A stretch of 64,000 nucleotides of DNA from an uncultured Dorea sp. (GCA_910587575.1 CAJULU010000008.1:1-64000), one strand, 5' to 3'; positions 1 to 8,724 are shown, counted from the stretch's first letter. Notes: generated by a model from the sequence alone, not told the origin. Translations and numbers: made by a program.

Positions 1-70
1 ATGGAATCCAATGTGCTCTAAGAAAGTAAACATAAATTTAAGCGTCAAAGCTGAAAGAAAAACCGCCCTC

Positions 71-99
71 TTGCCGAATGTTTGCGTGAATGATACAAT
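71..99 (+). promoter_or_regulatory. Sigma-A promoter for the flavin reductase gene
   Basis: The -35 box TTGCCG (71-76) and -10 box TACAAT (94-99) are separated by 17 bp, and a TG lies one base before the -10 (extended -10). The reductase start codon is 24 bp downstream, after a GGAGG ribosome-binding site. Read by eye. Confidence 0.7.
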
Positions 100-122
100 A
101 AGAAAATGGAGGTAAGAAGATC

Positions 123-740
123 ATGAAAGTATTATTAATCAACGGAAGCCCTCACGCAAAGGGCAGTACATATACTGCATTACAAGAGATGGAGAAGATT
201 TTTGCGAAGGAGGGGATTGAGACAGAATTCGTCCAGGTGGGCGGCCAGGATATCCGGGGGTGTATTGCCTGTGGTTCCTGCGGCAGGACGGGAAAATGTG
301 TTTTCCAGGATCTGGTAAATGAAACCGCAGAGAAGTTCAGAGACTGTGACGGCCTCGTGGTAGGAAGTCCTGTCTACTACGCTTCCGCCAATGCAACTGT
401 TATTGCATTCTTAGACCGCCTGTTCTACAGTACCCATTTTGACAAAACGATGAAAGTAGGAGCAGGCATTGTTTCCGCCAGAAGAGGCGGTCTGTCAGCC
501 ACCTTTGACGAACTGAACAAATATTTTACCATCAGTGGTATGCCGGTTGCATCCAGCCGCTACTGGAACAGCATCCACGGAAATAATGCAGATGAGACAA
601 AAAGGGATGAGGAAGGTATGCAGGTGATGCGTACTCTTGCGAGAAATATGTCATTTCTCATGAAGAGTATTGCGCTTGGAAAGAAAGAGTTCGGGCTTCC
701 GGAGAACGAAGAGAAAGTATGGACGAACTTTATCCGGTAA
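123..740 (+). CDS. NAD(P)H-dependent FMN reductase / flavodoxin-like oxidoreductase
   Basis: A 205-residue protein of the NADPH-dependent FMN reductase (iron-sulfur flavoprotein-like) family. The N-terminus, LLINGSPHAKGSTYTAL, is the FMN phosphate-binding loop after the first beta strand. GCIACGSCGRTGKC (about residues 46-59) is the cysteine cluster typical of the branch that may carry a metal centre. VGSPVYYAS (about 80-88) is the second FMN-contact loop. It is probably a cytosolic flavin oxidoreductase; the substrate cannot be told. GGAGG lies just upstream of the ATG, and a strong promoter precedes it. The next gene, carbamate kinase, starts 28 bp after the stop, so the two may be cotranscribed. 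Confidence 0.85.
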   Translation: MKVLLINGSPHAKGSTYTALQEMEKIFAKEGIETEFVQVGGQDIRGCIACGSCGRTGKCVFQDLVNETAEKFRDCDGLVVGSPVYYASANATVIAFLDRLFYSTHFDKTMKVGAGIVSARRGGLSATFDELNKYFTISGMPVASSRYWNSIHGNNADETKRDEEGMQVMRTLARNMSFLMKSIALGKKEFGLPENEEKVWTNFIR

Positions 741-768
741 AAGACGGAAAAGGAAAGAAGGGCAGACA

Positions 769-1698
769 ATGAAGAAAAGAGTTGTAGTTGCACTAGGTCA
801 TCGGGCGCTTGGAACCACGCTTCCGGAGCAGAAGGTGGCGGTGAAAAAGACGGCGAAGGTAATTGCAGACCTGATCGAGGCAGATTACCAGGTAGCGATT
901 ACCCACAGCAATGCGCCCCAGGTGGGAATGATCCACACGGCGATGAATGAGTTTGGCAAGGCGCATCAGGACTATACGCCTGCGCCGATGTCCGTATGTT
1001 CGGCCATGAGCCAGGGGTACATCGGGTATGACCTGCAGAACGGAATCCGGGAGGAACTGATGGACCGGGGGATTTACCGGACGGTCAGTACGATTCTGAC
1101 ACAGGTGATCGTGGATCCCTATGACGAAGCGTTCTATACTCCGACCAAGATTCTGGGCCGTTATATGAATGTGGAAGAAGCAAACGAAGAACGCAGGAAA
1201 GGGAACTATATCGTGGAGGAACCGGGCAGAGGCTACCGCCGTATCGTGTCTGCACCTAATCCGGTCCGTATCGTGGAGATTGATGCCATCCGTGCGCTTC
1301 TGGAGGCTGATCAGATCGTGGTTGCCTGCGGCGGAGGAGGAATCCCGGTACTGGAACAGGATCACCATCTGCGTGGGGCCAGCGCTGTGATTGAGAAAGA
1401 TCTGGCCGCCGGGAAGATGGCGGAAGAGATTGACGCAGACCAGCTGATTATTCTTACCAGCGTAGAGAAGGTAAAAATCAACATGGGAAGGCCGCAGGAG
1501 GAAGAACTGGGAGAGATTAATCTGGAACAGGCAAAGCATTATATGGAAGAAGGACACTTCGGAGAATATAACATGCTTCCGAAATTCAGCGCTTCCGTGG
1601 CTTTTATCGAGAAAAGAGAGGGAAGGAGTGCGCTGATTACATCCTTTGATAAGCTGAAAGAGGCTCTGAAAGGCCGGACAGGGACTTATATCAGATAA
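769..1698 (+). CDS. arcC: Carbamate kinase
   Basis: A 309-residue amino acid kinase fold protein, the usual carbamate kinase length. The family makes ATP from carbamoyl phosphate and ADP, or the reverse. Visible motifs are VVALGHRALG at the N-terminus, THSNAPQVG (about residue 45), SAMSQGYIGYDL (about 78-89), ACGGGGIPV (about 185) and the C-terminal MLPKFSASVAF. The two nucleotide/phosphate loops differ from the textbook GGNALG and HGNGPQVG. The ATG at 769 is chosen because MKKRVVVALG matches the family start; the open frame extends upstream to 670 over the previous gene. No arginine deiminase or ornithine carbamoyltransferase gene is adjacent, so the source of carbamoyl phosphate is unknown; purine or agmatine breakdown are options. 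Confidence 0.88.
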   Translation: MKKRVVVALGHRALGTTLPEQKVAVKKTAKVIADLIEADYQVAITHSNAPQVGMIHTAMNEFGKAHQDYTPAPMSVCSAMSQGYIGYDLQNGIREELMDRGIYRTVSTILTQVIVDPYDEAFYTPTKILGRYMNVEEANEERRKGNYIVEEPGRGYRRIVSAPNPVRIVEIDAIRALLEADQIVVACGGGGIPVLEQDHHLRGASAVIEKDLAAGKMAEEIDADQLIILTSVEKVKINMGRPQEEELGEINLEQAKHYMEEGHFGEYNMLPKFSASVAFIEKREGRSALITSFDKLKEALKGRTGTYIR

Positions 1699-1847
1699 TC
1701 AGATTATGCAGCCAGGATGAATAGACAGCCGGAAAATGGGTATACTACTTAAACATATTTCTGGAATTACCGGTATCTGCCATTCAGAAAGGCCGGACAG
1801 GAATGAATCATTTCAGGAATATATCAAACTGCAAGGAGGAATAACCC

Positions 1848-2033
1848 ATGAAAGCCAGAGTAAACGATGGATGTATCTCATGCGGCGCATGTGTGGCTAC
1901 ATGCCCGGAAGTATTCCGGTTCAATGATGACGGTATTGCGGAAGCATATGCAGAGGTAGCGCCGGAATACGAAAGTACAGCGACAGAGGCAAGGGATGAC
2001 TGTCCGGTTTCTGTGATCGATATTGATGAGTAG
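1848..2033 (+). CDS. Single-cluster [4Fe-4S] ferredoxin
   Basis: A 61-residue acidic ferredoxin, a small cytosolic electron carrier. CISCGACVATCP supplies three cluster cysteines plus the Cys-Pro, and DDCPVSVI near the C-terminus supplies the fourth. Only one cluster motif is present, as in Bacillus-type or Thermotoga-type ferredoxins, rather than the two of clostridial 2[4Fe-4S] proteins. AAGGAGGAATAACCC precedes the ATG. A hairpin terminator follows 22 bp after the stop, so this is probably a short transcript, with 149 bp separating it from the kinase gene. Its redox partner cannot be deduced; the flavin reductase at 123-740 is a nearby candidate by position only. Confidence 0.9.
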   Translation: MKARVNDGCISCGACVATCPEVFRFNDDGIAEAYAEVAPEYESTATEARDDCPVSVIDIDE

Positions 2034-2055
2034 CTGTTTCACGATTTTTTCTGAT

Positions 2056-2094
2056 CCGCATATACTGCAAATAAGTAGTGTATGCGGTTTTTTT
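2056..2094 (+). terminator. Rho-independent terminator after ferredoxin
   Basis: A 10-bp stem, CCGCATATAC (2056-2065) with GTGTATGCGG (2078-2087), containing one G-T wobble, is followed by seven Ts (2088-2094). Confidence 0.85.
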
Positions 2095-2153
2095 GTATCG
2101 GAATATGATTTTTATTCTGATAAGCAGGAAAATGGGCGATGGGACGGTGTAAG

Positions 2154-2393
2154 ATGAGATTATGTGAACTGGAGAACAAAGAGGTCATTAACGCCTGTGA
2201 CTGTAAAAAACTGGGCTATATTGTTGACCTGATTATAGATGAATGTAATGGATGTATCGAAGCAATGGTCATCCCGAAAGCAGGAAAATTATGCGGTTTT
2301 TTCTGCGACGGTTCCGAGTATATTATCCCCTTTAAATGTATCAGGAAGATCGGAGCTGATATTATCCTGGTGGAAATACATGAAGAGAAGTGA
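2154..2393 (+). CDS. YlmC/YmxH family PRC-barrel protein
   Basis: About 79 residues. MRLCELENKEVINACDCKKL and the following GYIVDLIID match the YlmC/YmxH family, small PRC-barrel proteins common in spore-forming Firmicutes and in their relatives. The molecular role is not established. The ATG at 2154 is preferred over the in-frame ATG at 2139 because family members begin MRLCEL and a purine-rich GGGACGG lies before it. It ends 18 bp before the next gene, so the two are probably cotranscribed. It is more cysteine-rich than usual, with cysteines in the ECNGC and KLCGFFC segments. Confidence 0.75.
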   Translation: MRLCELENKEVINACDCKKLGYIVDLIIDECNGCIEAMVIPKAGKLCGFFCDGSEYIIPFKCIRKIGADIILVEIHEEK

Positions 2394-2411
2394 TGTATGG
2401 AGGTAATGGAG

Positions 2412-2795
2412 ATGAATTTTGAAGACGAAAAAGATTATCTTATGAGAATCATCAAGGAAATGGTCAGAATACTCTTTTCACTGATGTTTGGAAAGCAGTA
2501 TGTGTCTGTTGAACAGGAAATCCGAAATCGTTATGAGATATCAGGGAAAGACCTGAATGATCTGATTGCCATGATCGATCAGGGTGACATCAATACGGCA
2601 GAAAATATTCTGTTAAGCAGTATCGACTATGGGAATAAGAACGATATAGCATTTGCTGCGCTTTTCTATCAATATCTGAGTGAGAAAGAGGAAGACTTTC
2701 TCATTCAGTGCAACTACACCAGAGAAGAAGTGATGGAAGGTATGAAGGATCTGGCCGGGAAAGCAGGTTACGGCAATATCATTAATTTACCATAA
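2412..2795 (+). CDS. DUF6483-like hypothetical protein
   Basis: About 127 residues, mostly predicted helix, with no signal peptide or membrane segment. It resembles DUF6483 proteins common in Lachnospiraceae: an N-terminal DEKDYLMRIIKEMVRIL helix, a LIAMIDQGDINTAENILL segment that looks like a TPR-type helical hairpin, and a hydrophobic C-terminus. Function is unknown. Three in-frame ATGs exist (2397, 2406, 2412); 2412 is preferred because GGAGG at 2399-2403 is 8 bp before it. It follows the YlmC-like gene closely. Confidence 0.7.
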   Translation: MNFEDEKDYLMRIIKEMVRILFSLMFGKQYVSVEQEIRNRYEISGKDLNDLIAMIDQGDINTAENILLSSIDYGNKNDIAFAALFYQYLSEKEEDFLIQCNYTREEVMEGMKDLAGKAGYGNIINLP

Positions 2796-2841
2796 AGTTT
2801 CTTTTTTTAGAATTTTCACTTCTGTCAATCGTAAAATATGT

Positions 2842-2849
2842 GATATACT
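2842..2849 (+). promoter_or_regulatory. Possible extended -10 promoter for the first hemerythrin gene
   Basis: TGATATACT gives an extended -10 (TG at 2841-2842, TATACT at 2844-2849) in AT-rich DNA about 155 bp before the gene. No convincing -35 box is seen at 17 bp, so support is partial. Confidence 0.4.
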
Positions 2850-3004
2850 ATCTAATGAGAAAATTTCAGATTTACTCATATATAGTATTTTTTAGGATTT
2901 ACTGCTTTATATGAACAGTAACATTTGGCAGAGAGAGTCTGCAAATTTTAGGAAAGGAGTGAAATTTCACAGAAAAACGGAAGATCTGTGGAAGAACGTT
3001 TCAT

Positions 3005-4354
3005 ATGGAGAATCAATTAGTATGGAAGGAAGAGTACAATATCGGAGTAGACATTATTGATAAGGAGCATAAGAGGCTGTTTAAGATCATCAATAAGTTG
3101 TTTGCGTTCGGGAAAGAGGAGAAGAAGAGCCAGTGGGCATGCCAGGAAGGAATCAAATTTTTCAAAGATCATGCCATGAAGCACTTTGAGCAGGAAGAGA
3201 ATTACATGAGGTCAATCGGATACGAAGGACTCCGGGTACACAGGAGTCTTCACGAGGGATTCCGTCTCAAGCTGCTTCCTGCGCTTGAGACGGAACTGGA
3301 ACAGACGAATTATTCTGAGAATGCAGTAGACCATTTCTTAGGCGTCTGTGCCGGATGGCTGATCGGTCATACGCTGACAGAGGACCGTGCGATTACAGGG
3401 GAAGGCATAAGCAAGTGGGTGGACCTTCTTCCGGAAGAAGAACTGGAAGCGATGAAGAAGGTGATTGTCCAGCTGTTATACGACATATTCCGGCTGGAGT
3501 CCCATGTTGTTACCGCTGCCTACAGCGGAGAAAAGTTCGGAAAAGGATTGTACTGCCGTCTGGTCTACGGAACGGAGCAGGAGGAGGAAAACAGAGAAAT
3601 CTTCCTGGCATTTGAAGAAAAGCTGCTGATCAACACCGTAGGAAAAGTGATGGGAATCGAGACGAACAGGCTGGATACCATGCTGGTCAATGTAAGCAGA
3701 TTAACGGCGCATCAGTTTGTAAAGCGTGTGATGGAGCATCTGCCGGATGCGGAAGGATGCGAGATTAAGGAAGAGAATCTGCTTACATATGAACAGTTCC
3801 AGGATGTGTTTGAGAAGGAGAAGATGCAGGTCAGCCTGTTGTTTGACACGGGGAAAGGGTACTTTGCCTATTGTGTCGTCGCACCCCATATGCTGGAAAA
3901 GGGTGTGGCAACTGCAATCGATACGCAGAACGCCATGACAGAAGTGGAAGAATATCTTAAGAAGAGGGACATCCCGCAGAGGAAGAAGATTCTGGTTGTG
4001 GATGATTCCATGACCATCCGCCAGGGGATGAAGCAGCTTCTGTGTGAGGATTATGAGATTGCGGTGGCATCATCGGGAATGTCTGCAATCCGCTCGATTG
4101 CCATGGACAGGCCGGATCTGGTACTGCTGGATTATGAGATGCCGGTCTGCGATGGAAAGCAGGTAATGGAGATGATCCGCTCAGAGGATGATTTTGCTGA
4201 TATTCCGATTATCTTCCTTACGGGCAGGACGGATCCGGTGACTGTGAAGAAGCTGGTGTTATTGAAACCAGACGGATATCTGGCGAAATATCTGAAACCG
4301 GCAGAGATCAAACAGAAAATTGACGCTTATTTTGAGAAGGAAAGTACAGATTAG
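3005..4354 (+). CDS. Hemerythrin / CheX-like / receiver three-domain protein, copy 1
   Basis: A 449-residue soluble protein. Residues 1-135 are a bacteriohemerythrin with all seven expected diiron ligands: His22, His56, His60, Glu64, His79, His83 and the His122/Asp127 pair. Residues about 145-315 resemble a CheX/CheC-type phosphatase fold, but no clear catalytic ExxN pair is visible. Residues about 327-445 are a response-regulator receiver with Asp333/Asp334, phospho-acceptor Asp376, Thr406 and Lys428. The family logic is an oxygen- or redox-binding diiron domain linked to a phosphorelay receiver, perhaps to set swimming behaviour or an anaerobe's oxygen response; this is inference. No kinase or motility gene is adjacent. 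A close paralogue lies 125 bp downstream. Confidence 0.82.
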   Translation: MENQLVWKEEYNIGVDIIDKEHKRLFKIINKLFAFGKEEKKSQWACQEGIKFFKDHAMKHFEQEENYMRSIGYEGLRVHRSLHEGFRLKLLPALETELEQTNYSENAVDHFLGVCAGWLIGHTLTEDRAITGEGISKWVDLLPEEELEAMKKVIVQLLYDIFRLESHVVTAAYSGEKFGKGLYCRLVYGTEQEEENREIFLAFEEKLLINTVGKVMGIETNRLDTMLVNVSRLTAHQFVKRVMEHLPDAEGCEIKEENLLTYEQFQDVFEKEKMQVSLLFDTGKGYFAYCVVAPHMLEKGVATAIDTQNAMTEVEEYLKKRDIPQRKKILVVDDSMTIRQGMKQLLCEDYEIAVASSGMSAIRSIAMDRPDLVLLDYEMPVCDGKQVMEMIRSEDDFADIPIIFLTGRTDPVTVKKLVLLKPDGYLAKYLKPAEIKQKIDAYFEKESTD

Positions 4355-4479
4355 CTGAGAATCTGCAAAGGAGAATCGGTGTAAGTACCGGAAGTGTGTT
4401 TGATGAATACTATAACAGTATATACAGGTGGAACAATGTGAAAATACCCTGTCAGTATTAGTTATAGGAGGATTACACA

Positions 4480-5820
4480 ATGGAAGGTCAGTTAGTATGG
4501 AAAGACGAATACAATATTGGTGTAGACATCATTGACAGAGAGCATAAAAGACTTTTTAAGATCATCAATAAACTATTCAGATTCACCGATGAAAAAAATA
4601 AGAGTCAGTGGGCATGCCAGGAGGGCATCAAATTTTTCAAGGATCATGCAGTGAACCATTTTACAGAGGAAGAAGAATATATGGCGTCCATCCATTATGA
4701 AAGACTCGGAATACACATGCATATACACAGTGAATTCCGGGAGAGGACGCTTCCGGCCCTGGAAGAAGAACTGGAGAGGACAGATTACTGCGCAGATTCG
4801 GTGGAACATTTTCTGGGAGTCTGCGCAGGATGGCTGGTGGGACATACGCTGATGGAGGACCGGGCAATCACGGGGAAGGGCAGGAGCAGATGGATGGGGC
4901 TTCTGCCGGGGAAGGAGCAGACTGCTGTAAAAAAGGTGATTCTGCGGTTGATGTATGAATTGTTTCATCTGGAGTCCTGTGTGATCAGTGATGCATACGG
5001 CGGTGAAAAATTCGGAAGAGGGGTGTACCACCGTCTGGTCTATGGGACGGATCAGGAGGAAGAGAAGTGCGAGATCTTCCTGGTGTTTGAAGAAAAGCTT
5101 CTGATCAACACGGTCGGCAAGGTCATGGGAATCAGGACGAATAAGCTGAATTCCTTGTTAATGAATGCTGCAAGGTATATGGCGCGCCAGTTTGCAGAGC
5201 AGGTCAGAGAGCATATGCCGGATATGAACGGGTATGAGTTAAAAGAAGAGAATCTGCTGACGTATGAGCAGTTTCAGGATGTATTTGAGCATGAGAAATT
5301 ACAGGTCAGCCTGTTGTTCGATACAGGAGAAGGATATTTTTCTTATTGTACGGTTGCAAAGCATCCACTGAAGAAAGGAAGTGCGGCGCCCATCAGTACA
5401 CATAACGAAATTTCTGAGATTGAAAAATATCTGATGGAGAGGGAAGTCCATGCGAAGCGCAAGGTACTTGTAGTGGATGATTCCCCTACCATGAGGCAGG
5501 CGCTTAAAAACCTGCTTTGTGAGGATTATGACGTATCGCTTGCCCGGTCGGGAACGGCTGCAATCCGCTGTATGATTCTTGATAAACCGGATCTGGTACT
5601 GCTGGATTATGAGATGCCGGTCTGTGACGGGCAGCAGGTGTTGGAAATGATACGTTCAGAGGAAACTATGGCGGATATCCCGATTATCTTTCTGACCGGA
5701 AGGGCTGACCCGGAAACCGTTAAGAAATTAGTCGCCTTAAAACCGGATGGTTATCTGGTAAAGTATTTAAAGCCTGTACAGATTAAACAGAAGATTGATC
5801 AATTCTTTGAGAAGAATTAA
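4480..5820 (+). CDS. Hemerythrin / CheX-like / receiver three-domain protein, copy 2
   Basis: A 446-residue tandem paralogue of the preceding gene with the same domain order throughout. The hemerythrin ligands are kept (EHKRLF, KDHAVNHFTEEE, HMHIHSEF, GHTLMEDRAI), and the receiver keeps VVDDS, LLDYEMP and the LTGR threonine. Differences are spread along the length rather than confined to one domain, which suggests an older duplication with both copies kept under selection. ATAGGAGG precedes the ATG by 8 bp. The tandem arrangement suggests two sensors with different affinities or partners; this is not proven. Confidence 0.82.
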   Translation: MEGQLVWKDEYNIGVDIIDREHKRLFKIINKLFRFTDEKNKSQWACQEGIKFFKDHAVNHFTEEEEYMASIHYERLGIHMHIHSEFRERTLPALEEELERTDYCADSVEHFLGVCAGWLVGHTLMEDRAITGKGRSRWMGLLPGKEQTAVKKVILRLMYELFHLESCVISDAYGGEKFGRGVYHRLVYGTDQEEEKCEIFLVFEEKLLINTVGKVMGIRTNKLNSLLMNAARYMARQFAEQVREHMPDMNGYELKEENLLTYEQFQDVFEHEKLQVSLLFDTGEGYFSYCTVAKHPLKKGSAAPISTHNEISEIEKYLMEREVHAKRKVLVVDDSPTMRQALKNLLCEDYDVSLARSGTAAIRCMILDKPDLVLLDYEMPVCDGQQVLEMIRSEETMADIPIIFLTGRADPETVKKLVALKPDGYLVKYLKPVQIKQKIDQFFEKN

Positions 5821-5834
5821 AAAAGATGATGACA

Positions 5835-5889
5835 CTTGCAGCTTCGGGCAGTCTTAAGTTAAGAAACCATTTACTGCCCGTTGCGGCAA
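5835..5889. terminator. Possible imperfect hairpin between convergent genes
   Basis: CTTGCAGCTTCGGGCAG (5835-5851) pairs imperfectly with CTGCCCGTTGCGGCAA (5874-5889) across a 22-nt loop. The CGGGCAG/CTGCCCG core is perfect. There is no clear U-tract, so this could be a weak bidirectional terminator or chance. Confidence 0.35.
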
Positions 5890-5931
5890 AGTCATCCCAA
5901 AGCGGCGGCCAGTGGTATTGCCTGCTGCCGG

Positions 5932-6543
5932 CTAGATTTTTCCAAGTATCTTTCCCATCTGCCCGGTATAACGTTCCGTTTCCTGGATTTTTTCAAGCTT
6001 CCGCTTGGCAGCCGTAGAACCCAGTTTGATTTCCGATTCGCATACTCTTTTATCGCCTTCCCGTCTGATACTGGCCTGTCCGTGGATCTGTGCCTTCTCT
6101 AAATCCGTAGATAATTCTGTCAGTCTGGCAAGGCTGTCATCCGCAGATTCCGGTGACCCGGTATTCTGAGGCTTCTGACAGATCTTATCCTGTTCTTCTG
6201 TCTCTTCCGCCTGTTTTGCCATCTCCGCAGCAATCTGTTCATTCAGCGTATCCAGCTGCTCTTCATACTCTTCCAACTGCTCTTTCAGACCTGCAGAACC
6301 GGTTCCGTTTTCTTCATCCAGAGTCTGCTTCAGAAGAGAATCTTTATTCATCTGGATCAGTTCCTTCTGACTCATAAGGTTCGCAAGGCGGCCTGCCATT
6401 TTGCCCTGAGGAGAGAAGACGGCCCTGTCGCTGCGTATGAATGTTCCGTTCTTCTGGCTCTGGCCGGCAATATTCTGTCTGGATCGCTGGCCTGCGTTTC
6501 CTGTCTGTAAAAATCCATTTGTCTGGTTAAAAGTAATCCGCAT
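5932..6543 (-). CDS. Hypothetical coiled-coil protein
   Basis: A 203-residue protein with no signal peptide or membrane segment. The N-terminal 50 residues are Asn/Gln/Ser-rich (MRITFNQTNGFLQTGN). The middle, about residues 75-115, is a glutamate- and glutamine-rich heptad region (KEQLEEYEEQLDTLNEQIAA) likely to form a coiled coil. The C-terminal third is charged. I do not recognise a family. The ATG at 6543 is preferred over 6558 because the protein at 10397 also begins MRI with an Asn/Gln-rich stretch, suggesting a shared type. It lies 98 bp downstream of the sensor kinase gene on the same strand and may be its target or simply a neighbour. Confidence 0.6.
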   Translation of the reverse strand: MRITFNQTNGFLQTGNAGQRSRQNIAGQSQKNGTFIRSDRAVFSPQGKMAGRLANLMSQKELIQMNKDSLLKQTLDEENGTGSAGLKEQLEEYEEQLDTLNEQIAAEMAKQAEETEEQDKICQKPQNTGSPESADDSLARLTELSTDLEKAQIHGQASIRREGDKRVCESEIKLGSTAAKRKLEKIQETERYTGQMGKILGKI

Positions 6544-6641
6544 AATTTCTGCCCCCATATCTGTATTTTTCTTCGGGAGTTCCAGTTGATTCCCGGAAGA
6601 TCTGTCTGAAATATCGGCAGATTCCCTGGTAAGAGTTATCC

Positions 6642-7985
6642 TTATGATGCAGGCGGGTTCTTTTTTGATGTCAAAGGCAGCATAAGGCTCAGTGTAAAAT
6701 CCTCTTTGCTCTTAAGATCAAGCACGCCGCCGTACCGTTCGGCAACAGTCCTGATATTTTGAAGTCCGACGCCGTACAGCGCCGTCCGCTTGGACGAGAG
6801 CGGTATGCCATCCTTCCAGGCCACCGGTGCAGAAACACTGTTGCTGATTTCAAATACCCAGTAATGCTGCTGCATCAAAGAACTGGCCCGGATCCACCCG
6901 GCAGGCCTGCCTGCTTCTATCTCCCGGACGCAGGCCTCCACCGCATTGTCAAATGCATTCGACAATACGCAGCAGAGATCAGCCGGGGCAATCTGTTCTT
7001 CGCAAGGAACGGTGATCTGGACAGACAGGTGGATTCCAAGCTTTCGGGCATGCAGGCATTTCGGATTCAATAAGGCATCTGCGAAGACAGAACCGGTCTG
7101 AATCAGGGCCTCCCCTGGTTCTGCGGGCAGGTTCAGCTGTTCCAGGTACCGCCCTGCCTCTTCGGCTTTTCCGTCAGCCAGTAACTGGGCAAGGCACAGG
7201 CCATGATTCTTCATGTCATGCCGGATCTTCATCAGTTGGCAGTACTGCTCTCTGGAAGTTTCCAGATGTCTTTCGAGCATTTGATACTGCTGCTTTGCCA
7301 GACGTTCTACCACACGGTGTTCCAGCATGATGACACAATAGATGGAGAGAATCTCGCCGCCCAGTGCGGTCAGACTGCAGGGGATGGCAATCTGCAGCAC
7401 GTTGTCCGGGGTAAAGTCTCCGATTCCTCCAAACAGGTTCATCATAACATCAACCGCTGTACAGATAAATATGATAATACACATCAGATAAATGGCATCC
7501 TGATCCTGGAAATCCTGTTTCAGTACATGAAGATTTCTCTGAAGCAGTTCCATCATTAGATATAGAGTCAGGCATGCCGCCAGTTCGATGATTCTAAGCG
7601 CTGCATCAGAACAGCCTGTCTGTCCGTTTATAACCGCCAGCCCTCCAAACAGGGGGAAGAGTATGCCATAAGCGATTTCCGGGGCACAGTACATCCACAG
7701 AGTGAAGAATCCTGTTTTGACGGCGTTTCCGTGGAACAGCAGCATATTGAGGACAAATGCGCAGCCGCACAGATAGATCAGATTACCCCAGGAAGTGCCC
7801 GCAAGGGTAAAACGGGCATTGAGCTGCCCGTAGAACAGGCAGCCCAGGTAATACCACAGACAGGTATTCCGGTATTTTGCACCTAGCATTTTCTTAAAAA
7901 AACGGCATCTCAGGAAGATGTCCAGAAGACTGAAACCAAAGAGCATTCCGTAATGCATGACCTGGTCAGACAGGTTACAGATCAA
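6642..7985 (-). CDS. GHKL sensor histidine kinase (AgrC/LytS-like)
   Basis: A 447-residue membrane sensor kinase. The first 215 residues hold about six hydrophobic membrane segments. The dimerisation/phosphotransfer motif RHDMKNHGL follows (His about 256), and the C-terminal GHKL ATPase has an N-box (LSNAFDNAVEAC) and a GVGLQNI glycine loop. This is the layout of kinases that sense peptides or envelope signals (AgrC, VirS type). Its start overlaps the end of the LytTR regulator gene by 4 bp (ATGA-type), so the pair is translationally coupled. No AgrB/AgrD-like peptide gene is seen nearby, so the signal is unknown. Confidence 0.88.
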   Translation of the reverse strand: MICNLSDQVMHYGMLFGFSLLDIFLRCRFFKKMLGAKYRNTCLWYYLGCLFYGQLNARFTLAGTSWGNLIYLCGCAFVLNMLLFHGNAVKTGFFTLWMYCAPEIAYGILFPLFGGLAVINGQTGCSDAALRIIELAACLTLYLMMELLQRNLHVLKQDFQDQDAIYLMCIIIFICTAVDVMMNLFGGIGDFTPDNVLQIAIPCSLTALGGEILSIYCVIMLEHRVVERLAKQQYQMLERHLETSREQYCQLMKIRHDMKNHGLCLAQLLADGKAEEAGRYLEQLNLPAEPGEALIQTGSVFADALLNPKCLHARKLGIHLSVQITVPCEEQIAPADLCCVLSNAFDNAVEACVREIEAGRPAGWIRASSLMQQHYWVFEISNSVSAPVAWKDGIPLSSKRTALYGVGLQNIRTVAERYGGVLDLKSKEDFTLSLMLPLTSKKNPPAS

Positions 7986-8692
7986 AACACATCCCCGCTT
8001 TCTTTCAGATAATTCATGAACCTCAGTCCGAACGCCTGATATCTGCGCTTGGAGAGAGGAATCTGCTCTTCATTGCAAAGCCATATATCTTTTTTGTCAT
8101 AACGCTGTACATGGCTCAGATTCACAATATAGCTCCGGTGGCAGCGGAAGAAAGTCTCTGGCAGGGCCGGCTCCAGTTCTTCCAGTTTCCCATAGAACGG
8201 AAGAATTTCATTTTTCGTATGCAGATGGATTTTCCGGTTAATGACTTCCAGATATAAGATCTGTCCAAAAGGGATTCTTCTGACAGCCGTTCCCTGCCGG
8301 ATGGCGATTGCGCATTTGCGTTCTGTCTGCATGGATGTACATAATTTCAGAAGTACGGATTCCAGTTTCGCAGTATCCACAGGTTTCGTCAGATAGTGGG
8401 AGGCCTGGACGTCGTATGCGTCTATGGCGTACTGGGGATGCGCCGTGATGAAGACCAGTTTACAGTCGTCTCCCCGCATACGCAGTTTTTCCGCCAGCTT
8501 CAGACCGTTCAAGGGTTCCATGGCAATATCGAGCAGCAAAAGGTCGAAGGATCCATAGATGAATAGTGCGCTGCCGCTGGTAAACAGTTCAAGGGTATAT
8601 TCCATGGAATGTCTGTCCAGGATGAACTTCACCTGGTCTGCAAGCTGGTTGAGGAGAATCTTCTCATCCTCACAAATTGCGATCCGAATCAA
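7982..8692 (-). CDS. LytTR-family response regulator
   Basis: About 236 residues. The N-terminal receiver has the acidic pair ED (residues about 8-9), phospho-acceptor Asp in LLLLDIAM (about 55), Thr in FITAHP and Lys in YLTKPVD. The C-terminal LytTR DNA-binding domain runs from about residue 135, with the typical ETFFRCHRSYIVNL segment. These regulators bind direct repeats upstream of target promoters. The TTG at 8692 gives the classic start MIRIAICEDE; a GTG at 8701 is the alternative but sits too close to the GGAAGGAG ribosome-binding site. It is cotranscribed with the kinase gene. Confidence 0.88.
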   Translation of the reverse strand: MIRIAICEDEKILLNQLADQVKFILDRHSMEYTLELFTSGSALFIYGSFDLLLLDIAMEPLNGLKLAEKLRMRGDDCKLVFITAHPQYAIDAYDVQASHYLTKPVDTAKLESVLLKLCTSMQTERKCAIAIRQGTAVRRIPFGQILYLEVINRKIHLHTKNEILPFYGKLEELEPALPETFFRCHRSYIVNLSHVQRYDKKDIWLCNEEQIPLSKRRYQAFGLRFMNYLKESGDVF

Positions 8693-8724
8693 TTTATGCA
8701 CACTCCTTCCTGTTGTTATGATGT

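Noticed and set aside
793..1557. Long minus-strand frame opposite carbamate kinase
   Set aside because: Antisense shadow of a well-supported gene; His/Arg-rich product of the kind produced by reversed coding sequence.
5826..6102. Two short plus-strand frames after the second hemerythrin gene
   Set aside because: They overlap the hairpin and the end of the minus-strand coiled-coil gene, with no domain or ribosome-binding site.
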